This document shows positions 39,438 through 46,075 of a stretch of 46,075 nucleotides of DNA, in pieces (within the stretch, counting starts at the first letter, position 1; the number at the start of each line of letters is the position of its first letter). The translations under genes were made by a program, and so were the position numbers. The DNA comes from Prochlorococcus sp. scB243_498I20 (GTDB taxonomy: Bacteria; Cyanobacteriota; Cyanobacteriia; PCC-6307; Cyanobiaceae), in assembly GCA_000635015.1 (NCBI GenBank), contig JFMR01000114.1, forward strand, positions 74,164 to 120,238, read 5' to 3'. A model generated the notes under the pieces. It had not been told where the DNA came from. It did not search any database and saw only the letters and a list, made by a program, of their open reading frames with translations.

Positions 39438-39980
39438 GTGAAGAATTCACTACCAAAAATATCTGGTCCATGGAAATTAATGCTACTTGGGGATGGAAGT
39501 CCAACTAGACATCTGCAGCTTTTAACTAATCAAGAGACAAAAATTAAATTAATTTCAATGCAATTAGATCCTCTATCCACTCAAGAAGGCCCTACAGAAT
39601 TGAATCAGTTAAATGGACCTTTAATTAGAAGACAAGTATGGATTAAAAACAATAATAAAAACCTAGCATGGGCTGAAAGTTGGTGGAATGCAGATCAAGT
39701 GAGTGAAAATTTAAAAGCAAAAGAAGAACCAATTTGGAAGAATTTGACACAAGACAGATCAGAATTGTTTAGAGAAGTTGATCGTATTTCACTTGTTAAT
39801 TCAAATTGGTTAGAGGATCAATTTTGTTTTAAAGGTCCATTCTGGTCAAGAAATTATAGATTTTTTCGAGACAAAAAGCCTCTAACAATTATCAGAGAAG
39901 TATTTAATCCACATTTAGAAAGTTTATTAGGCTATTCAGGAATTAAAGAATTTATGAAACTATACTCTTCTTCTTCTTGA
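39438..39980 (+). CDS. Chorismate lyase (plastoquinone head-group synthesis)
   Basis: The enzyme splits chorismate into 4-hydroxybenzoate and pyruvate, starting plastoquinone synthesis in cyanobacteria. The protein shows the UbiC-like layout: LLGDGSPTRHLQLL, LIRRQVWI, AESWWN, then QDRSELFREVD, FWSRNYRFF and LTIIREVFNP, ending LLGY. The only standard start is GTG at 39438 (180 residues), but the frame is open back to the mnmG stop at 39356 and the extra 27 codons (including NSPKILWEENA) look coding. The true start is therefore uncertain. The 3' end overlaps the convergent gene by 21 bp. Confidence 0.75.
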   Translation: MKNSLPKISGPWKLMLLGDGSPTRHLQLLTNQETKIKLISMQLDPLSTQEGPTELNQLNGPLIRRQVWIKNNNKNLAWAESWWNADQVSENLKAKEEPIWKNLTQDRSELFREVDRISLVNSNWLEDQFCFKGPFWSRNYRFFRDKKPLTIIREVFNPHLESLLGYSGIKEFMKLYSSSS

Positions 39981-40523
39981 TCTGGGAAGATTTCTTGATT
40001 TTGATTGAACTTGTTGGTTTGATTGATCTCTCGAAGTATTATTCTCTTTTTCTGAAGCTCTTTGCCATCTTTCAACTTTGAAATCCATTTCATCTGGCCA
40101 ATCTTCGTCCTTACTCTCTTTTACATAAGGTAATTTTTTTTGCTCAGTTGTCTGTAATTTTTTTGATTGCCTTAAAGATATTGCTTCTAAAGGTCTTTTT
40201 GAGTGCTGTTTAGCAGATTCATAAGAATTTGATTCTCTGGAAAATGTCTTAATATCGCTTTTATCATAGTAAAAATCCTCATCATTCCAATCATCATTAT
40301 CTTCATCAAAAAATAAATCCACTTTTTCAGATACCCATCTTCCTACTTTTTTAACACTCTTACTTGTTATTCCTTGAAAATCAGAGTTCCTTCTTTTTCC
40401 TGGCCTAGCACCAGATACTCCATCAACAAATTGTCTACCAGTTTCAAAAATTTTATCAACCTGTTTATCAACAATATTTTTATCAAAACTATTTCTAAGA
40501 TTTCTAATTCTCCTTGAATCCAT
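39960..40523 (-). CDS. Charged low-complexity protein of unknown function
   Basis: A 187-residue protein, ATG at 40523. The N-terminal 75 residues are the ordered-looking part (FETGRQFVDGVSGARPGKRR, VGRWVSEKVDLFFDED). An acidic stretch, DEDNDDWNDEDFYYD, follows, then a long polar low-complexity region with DEDWPDEMDF. It ends in a basic tail, RNLPRSRRRRV. No membrane helix or catalytic motif is seen. The mix of acidic and Arg-rich segments suggests a nucleic-acid- or protein-binding adaptor; this is inference. Its last 21 bp overlap the chorismate lyase gene. Confidence 0.6.
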   Translation of the reverse strand: MDSRRIRNLRNSFDKNIVDKQVDKIFETGRQFVDGVSGARPGKRRNSDFQGITSKSVKKVGRWVSEKVDLFFDEDNDDWNDEDFYYDKSDIKTFSRESNSYESAKQHSKRPLEAISLRQSKKLQTTEQKKLPYVKESKDEDWPDEMDFKVERWQRASEKENNTSRDQSNQQVQSKSRNLPRSRRRRV

Positions 40524-40606
40524 AAATTATTATGCTTTTTAAAGTATAAATTACATTAAAAAAATAAATAATTCCAAATATAGAAACAAAAACACATCTT
40601 ATATTT

Positions 40607-41134
40607 TTAATCAAACAAAATTAAGCACTTTTTATTCCATGATCCATTAAAGAAATTTACACAACATTTTTTACAGGCAATATTCTTTATCCTTTTCCTG
40701 TAGAAAAATTTTTCACCACAATTTTGGCAAGTTCCTATGTATTTTAATTCTCTCCTTTCAATAGGAAATGAGTGCCTCACTGAAATTTGAAAATTCTTCT
40801 CTTTCTCATTAATTGTATTCATCTTTTCTAAGAAATTTGGACCATGTATCTCATTTTTTTTTAATATCCTATCTACCCATGCATGAATCATCTCATGACA
40901 TAAAGTACTGTTTATTGCACTAGTAGATAATTTACTCAAAATAGGTTTCGATAAAATAATTTCGGAATCTACAAGTCCATTGATTCGTTTTCTTTTATAA
41001 AAACCAGCAGTAGTTTTTAATCTATTATCACTCCATCTAACTTTTACTAAAGGTTGATTATTAACCGCTAGAGAATTTTCAAAATATTGGCTATTAAATT
41101 TATGAAATAAGGGTAAAAGAGGAATTACAGGCAT
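40607..41134 (-). CDS. SprT-like zinc metalloprotein
   Basis: The SprT-like domain carries the metalloprotease motif H80-E-x-x-H84 (LCHEMIHAWVD) with a downstream H97 in a HGPNF motif as third ligand. A C-terminal zinc ribbon uses C136, C139, C154 and C157. 175 residues, ATG at 41134. Eukaryotic relatives (SPRTN, Wss1-like) degrade DNA-protein crosslinks; bacterial SprT proteins are poorly understood, so a role in DNA repair is only a suggestion. It is divergent from the small membrane-anchored gene that precedes a DNA ligase. Confidence 0.85.
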   Translation of the reverse strand: MPVIPLLPLFHKFNSQYFENSLAVNNQPLVKVRWSDNRLKTTAGFYKRKRINGLVDSEIILSKPILSKLSTSAINSTLCHEMIHAWVDRILKKNEIHGPNFLEKMNTINEKEKNFQISVRHSFPIERRELKYIGTCQNCGEKFFYRKRIKNIACKKCCVNFFNGSWNKKCLILFD

Positions 41135-41219
41135 TATGGTTTAAAATTAGTATTATTTTGACAAAAAAAGCCATCAAAAACGATTTCTTTTCTTAAAGTA
41201 ATAAAAAACTTAAATCAAC

Positions 41220-41639
41220 ATGGATGCAACACTAGTAAAAGATATCGGAATTAAAGCATTATTAGTTGGCGGTGCTGTACTAGTTTCTTTTTGGACTTTT
41301 AATGCAGTCAAATTAGTTATAAGCGCCAGAGGAATTAATCCATTAGTAAGAAAGTTTTTTGATCAAATAGCTGCTGGCAGAATTGATGCAGCATACGGTT
41401 TGACTACAAAAACTTATAAAACTCATGTTAAGCGCCAAGACTTTCTTAAATTTTTAGCTAGTTTAAACCTCAATAAATACAGAAATTTAAAATCAGGAAG
41501 ACCTAGAGTTCAAGAAGATCAAATCATAATAACTTTGAATTTAAAATCAGAAGATAAACAAGATGAGCTCCCCTTAGATTTTACTTTCGCAAAAACTGAC
41601 AATGATTGGAAAATAGACAGAATAGCAAAAGTGAATTAA
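41220..41639 (+). CDS. Small membrane-anchored protein, possible NTF2-like fold
   Basis: The 139-residue protein has one N-terminal hydrophobic helix (about 9-32, IKALLVGGAVLVSFW) followed by a compact soluble domain: FFDQIAAGRIDAAYGLTT, RQDFLKFLASLNL, and alternating strands ending DFTFAKTDNDWKIDRI. This helix-then-sheet rhythm with a terminal 'W.I..I' strand resembles NTF2-like/DUF4864-type domains. No catalytic residues can be assigned. Start ATG at 41220. The DNA ligase gene begins 9 bp later, so they may be co-transcribed. Confidence 0.65.
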   Translation: MDATLVKDIGIKALLVGGAVLVSFWTFNAVKLVISARGINPLVRKFFDQIAAGRIDAAYGLTTKTYKTHVKRQDFLKFLASLNLNKYRNLKSGRPRVQEDQIIITLNLKSEDKQDELPLDFTFAKTDNDWKIDRIAKVN

Positions 41640-41648
41640 TAATTTCTT

Positions 41649-42977
41649 GTGAGGCAAAAAGAATTGTTTAAAGAAGAGATAATACATCAATTAGAATTAC
41701 ACCCAAGTAGATTAGATAAAGAAAAAATCATTTCAGATGCAATGGAACAAGGTCTAGATGATTTTTTTGAGGGAATTCGTATGGCACTTGATCCATTGGT
41801 AACTTTTGGTGTAAAAAATGTTCCTGAAAAAAAGAATGAAAAAAGTCAAAATTTTTTATGGAATGATTTTAGGGAATTAGCAAATAAGCTTATTCAAAGA
41901 GAACTTACTGGTCACGCTGCTCGAGATGCAATTATTATGGCTATGGAATCTGCCACAAAAGAAGAGTGGAATGGATTTTATCGACGAGTTTTAATTAAAG
42001 ATCTTAGATGTGGTGTATCTGAAAAAACAATCAACAAGATAGCCAAGAAATTTCCCAAATATGCGATTCCAATTTTTTCTTGTCCTTTAGCTCATGACAG
42101 TGCAAATCATGAAAAAAAAATGATAGGAAAAAAGCAAATTGAAATCAAATTAGATGGTGTGCGCGTCTTAACTATTATTAGACAAAATAAAGTAGAAATG
42201 TTTTCTCGTAATGGAAAACAATTCCATAATTTTGGTCATATTATCTCAGAAATAGAAAACGTCTTAAAAGAAGATCCTGAACCTCATGACTTAGTACTAG
42301 ATGGTGAAGTAATGAGCGCTAACTTTCAGGATTTAATGAAACAGGTACATAGAAAAGATGGCAAAGAAACCAAAGACGCAGTTCTCCACCTATTTGACTT
42401 ATGTCCCCTTGAAAACTTTCAACAAGGAAGATGGAACACTAGTCAAACAAAAAGAAGTTTATTAGTAAAAGAATGGGTAGCAAAACATTCTATGCTTTTA
42501 AACCATATACAAACACTTGAATGGGAAAATGTAGATCTCGACACTATTGAAGGACAAAAAAGATTTGTAGAGCTGAATAAATCTGCTGTGGAAGGTGGGT
42601 ATGAAGGAGTAATGATTAAAGATCCTGATGCTATGTATGAATGTAAAAGAACACACAGTTGGTTAAAAGCAAAACCTTTCATTGAGGTCACTTTAAAAGT
42701 TGCATCAGTTGAGGAAGGTACAGGACGCAACAAAGGGAGACTGGGAGCAATCTTGGTAGAAGGAGAAGATGATGGTTATGAATACAGTCTTAGTTGCGGA
42801 AGCGGATTTAGTGATATTCAACGTGAAGAATATTGGTCAAAACGTAATCATCTCGTTGGTCAACTTGTAGAAATCAGAGCTGATGCAAAAACGAAGTCAA
42901 AGGATGCAGTGGCTTTTAGTCTTAGGTTTCCTAGATTTAAATGCTTTAGAGGATTTAAAGCTGGAGAAAAAGTTTAA
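41649..42977 (+). CDS. ATP-dependent DNA ligase, T4-like
   Basis: The enzyme seals DNA nicks with ATP. The AMP-accepting lysine is K167 in IEIKLDGVRV. Motif III LDGEVM, motif IV GGYEGVMIKD and motif V SWLKAKP follow, then an OB-fold with the late GRLGAILV segment. The N-terminal helical domain (RELTGHAARDAI, RVLIKDLRCGVSEKTINK) closely recalls T4 phage ligase (KLTGNAA, MMRDLECGAS). 442 residues, GTG start at 41649. The cell should also have the essential NAD-dependent LigA elsewhere, so this is probably a repair or accessory ligase. Confidence 0.9.
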   Translation: MRQKELFKEEIIHQLELHPSRLDKEKIISDAMEQGLDDFFEGIRMALDPLVTFGVKNVPEKKNEKSQNFLWNDFRELANKLIQRELTGHAARDAIIMAMESATKEEWNGFYRRVLIKDLRCGVSEKTINKIAKKFPKYAIPIFSCPLAHDSANHEKKMIGKKQIEIKLDGVRVLTIIRQNKVEMFSRNGKQFHNFGHIISEIENVLKEDPEPHDLVLDGEVMSANFQDLMKQVHRKDGKETKDAVLHLFDLCPLENFQQGRWNTSQTKRSLLVKEWVAKHSMLLNHIQTLEWENVDLDTIEGQKRFVELNKSAVEGGYEGVMIKDPDAMYECKRTHSWLKAKPFIEVTLKVASVEEGTGRNKGRLGAILVEGEDDGYEYSLSCGSGFSDIQREEYWSKRNHLVGQLVEIRADAKTKSKDAVAFSLRFPRFKCFRGFKAGEKV

Positions 42978-43094
42978 ATTTCAAAAAATAATATTCAACA
43001 AAGTAGTCAAAGAAAAATGTGGTTTTCAAATAAAAAAAATAAAAATCTTGACTATAAAATATAAGAATAACTATCAGGACTTTTTGAGAGACTT

Positions 43095-43247
43095 ATGACG
43101 AAGAAAACAGTTTTTAACTTCATAAAAACACCTTGTGGACAGGCGAAATATATAGAATTAGAAGCCAACAAAACTTTACTAGGTAAATTAAGGCTTTTGT
43201 GGTTTATCTTTATTGCATCAATAAGAGATTGGAATATTAAAGAGTAA
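43095..43247 (+). CDS. 50-residue small protein of unknown function
   Basis: A short ORF from ATG 43095 to TAA 43247 encodes MTKKTVFNFIKTPCGQAKYI and ends SIRDWNIKE. It contains a Cys-Gly pair in TPCGQAKY and an amphipathic/hydrophobic stretch, LRLLWFIFIASIRDW. It fills the gap between the ligase gene and the convergent TVP38 gene, and nothing else occupies this space. The composition (well-spread residues, one Cys, three Trp/Phe clusters) looks like a real protein rather than noise. No function can be assigned. Confidence 0.5.
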   Translation: MTKKTVFNFIKTPCGQAKYIELEANKTLLGKLRLLWFIFIASIRDWNIKE

Positions 43248-43251
43248 ATTC

Positions 43252-43848
43252 TTAAGATTTTTCAAAATATTCTCTGGAGTATTTAGCTGAGAAATATACA
43301 ACTAAAAAAGTTGAAATAATTCCAATGCTAGTAATATATAAATTATTTGGTGATTGCACATTTTTTAACTCCTGAATACTTTTTGCCAAACTACCTATTG
43401 AACAATAAAGAAAAGTTCCTGGAATTATTCCAATAAGACCAAGAGCGAAATCTCTAAATTTAACATTATTCAAACCATAAAAATAATTAAGAATACTGAA
43501 GGGAAATATCGGAGATAATCTCGCTAAAAAAATTAATTTAAGTCCGCCTTTTTCTACTACTTTTTCCATGACACTTAATTTTGGATAACGACTAAAAAGA
43601 TTTTTTAGCTTTTTTGCAAAAAAACTTTTTGATACAAAAAAAGCAACTGATGCTCCTATGAAAGCGGAAATGAAAACAATAATTGATCCTAAATATGAGC
43701 CATATAAAAAACCTGATAATAAAGATAACCAAGAGGCTGGAAGTATTAATAAAACAATTAAAATATAAATACAAACAAACGAAAAGATCCCAAAACCAGT
43801 ATTAAAAAAAAAAGACAAATTATAAATATTTTCAAGAAATATATTCAT
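43252..43848 (-). CDS. TVP38/TMEM64 (DedA/VTT-type) membrane protein
   Basis: A polytopic membrane protein with about five hydrophobic segments. The VTT-domain signature is visible: LPASWLSLLSGFLYG near residues 38-52, GASVAFFVSK, and LIFLARLSPIFPFSILNYFYGL, followed by PGTFLYCSIGSLA. Relatives act in lipid scrambling or small-molecule transport; the substrate here is unknown. ATG at 43848 gives 198 residues; a TTG at 43854 would overlap the valS stop by 4 bp. Either way it is tightly coupled to valS. Confidence 0.85.
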   Translation of the reverse strand: MNIFLENIYNLSFFFNTGFGIFSFVCIYILIVLLILPASWLSLLSGFLYGSYLGSIIVFISAFIGASVAFFVSKSFFAKKLKNLFSRYPKLSVMEKVVEKGGLKLIFLARLSPIFPFSILNYFYGLNNVKFRDFALGLIGIIPGTFLYCSIGSLAKSIQELKNVQSPNNLYITSIGIISTFLVVYFSAKYSREYFEKS

Positions 43849-43850
43849 TC

Positions 43851-46075
43851 TCAATTCAAAAGTTCGAGTTTTTTACTAATTCTTTCCTTTTGTACCGAAC
43901 CCTCATTTAATTTAAATCTGCATTCTTCAACAATATCTTTTGGAGCCTTATCAACGAAATTTTTATTAGATAATCTCTTATTTAAATTTTCTAATTCAAT
44001 AGTCACCTTTTTTAAATCCTTGGTTAACCTTTCCTTTAATGCATCTATATTTACAAAATCCTGAAAAGGTAAGTAAACCTCTAAATCACTAATTATCCCG
44101 GAAAAAGATTTAGCAAACTCTTTTTTATCAACAGCATTAGTTTTAAAAATAAATACTTCAGAAGATTTAGTTAAGGTTTGAATATCATCAACTAAAGTTT
44201 TTAGAAAATCAATCAATTCATCATTGTCAGAAATTAAATATACAGGACCTTTTTCTGATGGCTTAAGGCCTAATTCAGCTCTCAAATTTCTAATCAGCCT
44301 AATAATTTCAAAGAGTTGCTGAAAGGAATTATCAAGCTTATTATCAACAAATTTATTTTCGTGAATTGGCCATTTTTGAAGAGATAATAATACATTATCT
44401 GGTTTTAGTTGCAGCACATGCCAAAGTTCCTCAGTAATATGCGGCATAAAAGGATGAATCATTATCAAAATATCATTGAGCACTTTTATTAAAACTTTTT
44501 CAGATATTTGTCTATTTTTAGTCTCTTTATTATTAAACCTTTGTTTAGCAAATTCTACATACCAGTCACAAAAATCATTCCACGTAAATTCATATAGAAG
44601 TTTCGCAGATTCTCCCAATTTATATTCTTTCAACAAAGCAGCGACTTTTATATTTACCTGATTCAATTTCGATAAAATCCACTTATCACATAACTCTAAA
44701 GAAGTTTCATCACTCTCATTAAGCGAATAATTATTTTTAGAAGTTTTATTAATTAACACAAATTTAGTTGCATTCCATAATTTATTCGCAAAATTTCTTG
44801 AAGCATCAACAGTTGAAGACGTATCTTTTTTCCTATCAAAATCAAGCCTGATATCTTGTCCAGCGCCTGCAACTTCTCGAATTAAAGCAAATCGTAGAGC
44901 ATCAGAACCATATTTATCAATTAATAGTATTGGATCAATACCATTACCTGAACTTTTACTCATTTTTTTATTGTTTTCATCTCGAACTAGACCATGAATA
45001 TAAACATCCTTAAAAGGAATATTATTTGTAAAAGTATTCCCCATCATTGTCATTCTTGCCACCCAGAAGAAAATAATATCGAAACCAGTAACAAGAACAC
45101 TATTTGGATACCATTTTTTAAAATCCGGATCATTTGTATTTGGCCAACCAAGGGTTGAGAAAGGCCATAAACCACTTGAAAACCATGTATCCAAAACATC
45201 TTTATCACGAACCAATTTAATATCTAATCCAAATTTTTTATTAGCTTCGATTAAGGCATCCTCTTCATTTCTTGCAACGATATATGGAGTATTTTGTTCT
45301 ATTGAGTCTTGAGATTCATCTAAAACATACCAGGCTGGTATTTGGTGCCCCCACCACAATTGACGACTGATACACCAATCATTGATATTCTCTAACCAAT
45401 CCTTATAAACTTTCTCCCATCGTGGAGGAATAAACGATGGTTTTTTAGAATCAATTTCATTAAGACATCCTTGTGATATATCATCTATTTTCAAAAACCA
45501 TTGTGTTGACAATAAAGGTTCAATTGGGACCTTACCTCTATCAGAAAAAGGAACAGTATGTTTATACTCCTCTATCTTTGTCAAAAGGCCTAAGTTATCC
45601 AATTCATTGATAATTTTCTTTCTGGCCTCATATCTATCTAAATTTTGAAAAATACCTGCATTAATATTTAAAGTTCCATCTTTGTTCATTACATTAATCT
45701 GTTTTAAATTATGCCTTTTTCCTATTGCAAAATCATTTGGATCATGGGCTGGAGTAACCTTCACACAACCCGTACCAAAATCTTTATCAACATGTGAATC
45801 AGCGATAATAGGTATTTCTCTATCAACGAAAGGAACTTTTACTTTGACACCAATAAATTCTTTATATCTATCATCATCAGGATTAACTGCCACAGCAGTA
45901 TCACCCAAAAGAGTTTCTGGTCTTGTTGTTGCAACTTCTAAGTACTTATCTAACTGTTCACCACTTTCAGAAATTAAAGGGTATTTAAAATGCCATAAAT
46001 GACCATTTACTTCTTGCATTTCAACTTCTAGATCACTTACTGCAGATTGAGATTCAGGACACCAATTAACTAAAT
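43851..46075 (-). CDS. valS: Valyl-tRNA synthetase, 5' end outside the window
   Basis: ValRS charges tRNA-Val and hydrolyses mischarged Thr-tRNA. The reading frame is open through the right edge (about 741 codons visible, starting with LVNWCPESQSAVSDLEVE), so the HIGH motif and N-terminus are missing. Visible are the CP1 editing domain (EVATTRPETLLGDTAVAV, VTPAHDPNDF), the KMSKSSG motif, the anticodon-binding helical domain (PFMPHITEELWH), and the C-terminal coiled coil with KDLKKVTIELENLNKRL. Stop TGA at 43851-43853. Downstream TVP38 follows within a few bases. Confidence 0.97.
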   Translation of the reverse strand, partial: LVNWCPESQSAVSDLEVEMQEVNGHLWHFKYPLISESGEQLDKYLEVATTRPETLLGDTAVAVNPDDDRYKEFIGVKVKVPFVDREIPIIADSHVDKDFGTGCVKVTPAHDPNDFAIGKRHNLKQINVMNKDGTLNINAGIFQNLDRYEARKKIINELDNLGLLTKIEEYKHTVPFSDRGKVPIEPLLSTQWFLKIDDISQGCLNEIDSKKPSFIPPRWEKVYKDWLENINDWCISRQLWWGHQIPAWYVLDESQDSIEQNTPYIVARNEEDALIEANKKFGLDIKLVRDKDVLDTWFSSGLWPFSTLGWPNTNDPDFKKWYPNSVLVTGFDIIFFWVARMTMMGNTFTNNIPFKDVYIHGLVRDENNKKMSKSSGNGIDPILLIDKYGSDALRFALIREVAGAGQDIRLDFDRKKDTSSTVDASRNFANKLWNATKFVLINKTSKNNYSLNESDETSLELCDKWILSKLNQVNIKVAALLKEYKLGESAKLLYEFTWNDFCDWYVEFAKQRFNNKETKNRQISEKVLIKVLNDILIMIHPFMPHITEELWHVLQLKPDNVLLSLQKWPIHENKFVDNKLDNSFQQLFEIIRLIRNLRAELGLKPSEKGPVYLISDNDELIDFLKTLVDDIQTLTKSSEVFIFKTNAVDKKEFAKSFSGIISDLEVYLPFQDFVNIDALKERLTKDLKKVTIELENLNKRLSNKNFVDKAPKDIVEECRFKLNEGSVQKERISKKLELLN

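Noticed and set aside
42883..43098. 71-codon ORF overlapping the ligase 3' end in another frame
   Set aside because: Its first half is an out-of-frame shadow of the ligase C-terminus and its second half is Lys-rich AT noise. The 50-residue ORF at 43095 is the better candidate.

Overview
The window looks like a high-light-adapted Prochlorococcus chromosome. It is very AT-rich and densely packed, with short intergenic gaps and no gene-free stretch above about 200 bp. The cyanobacterial markers are psbZ, ycf37, ycf23, a four-ACT-domain aspartokinase, sqdB-sqdX, the clpP-clpX pair next to tig, and a cyanobacterial-type chorismate lyase. The strain cannot be fixed from sequence alone. Identifications below come from motifs, lengths and gene order read by eye; no database search was run.

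Left edge (1-584): the first 383 bases are the start of a minus-strand gene that looks like a phage-type tyrosine recombinase. It is followed by a cluster of short repeated boxes, a rho-independent terminator and tRNA-Gly(GCC). The recombinase points away from the 3' end of the tRNA, which is the usual edge of a tRNA-integrated island (the tycheposon type known from Prochlorococcus). The island body would lie to the left, outside the window. Everything to the right looks like core genome.

647-11713: ribH and psbZ; mutS; cobH; holA; lysC; uvrB; ycf23; tilS. These cover flavin and cobalamin synthesis, photosystem II, mismatch and excision repair, the clamp loader, the aspartate pathway and tRNA-Ile modification. 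11710-15706 is a minus-strand asd-dapA-rnj cluster, which together with lysC puts the early lysine/aspartate enzymes close to RNase J. 15830-21248 is the plus-strand series tig, clpP, clpX, dnaX (folding, proteolysis, clamp loader).

21250-28959: a minus-strand pair (a processive-type GT2 glycosyltransferase that is a candidate galactolipid-pathway enzyme, and a SPOR/SpoIID protein) is divergent from rpmI-rplT-ycf37-thiG. Then come sqdB-sqdX for sulfolipid and a small unknown protein. 29089-34445 is a minus-strand group of an HTH protein, a PLP enzyme, gcvH and gcvP. 34521-39980 runs plus-strand: acyl-lipid desaturase, rplI, dnaB, mnmG, chorismate lyase (plastoquinone head group).

39960-46075: an unknown basic/acidic protein, a SprT-like metalloprotein, a membrane-anchored small protein, a T4-like ATP-dependent DNA ligase, a 50-residue ORF, a TVP38/DedA-type membrane protein and the 3' two thirds or more of valS, which runs off the right edge.

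The points most worth following are the island edge with its repeat cluster, an A8 slippage candidate in dnaX, an Arg-rich RNase J tail resembling the PNPase-binding tail of cyanobacterial RNase E, the phage-like ligase, and a chorismate lyase whose reading frame extends upstream of any normal start codon.
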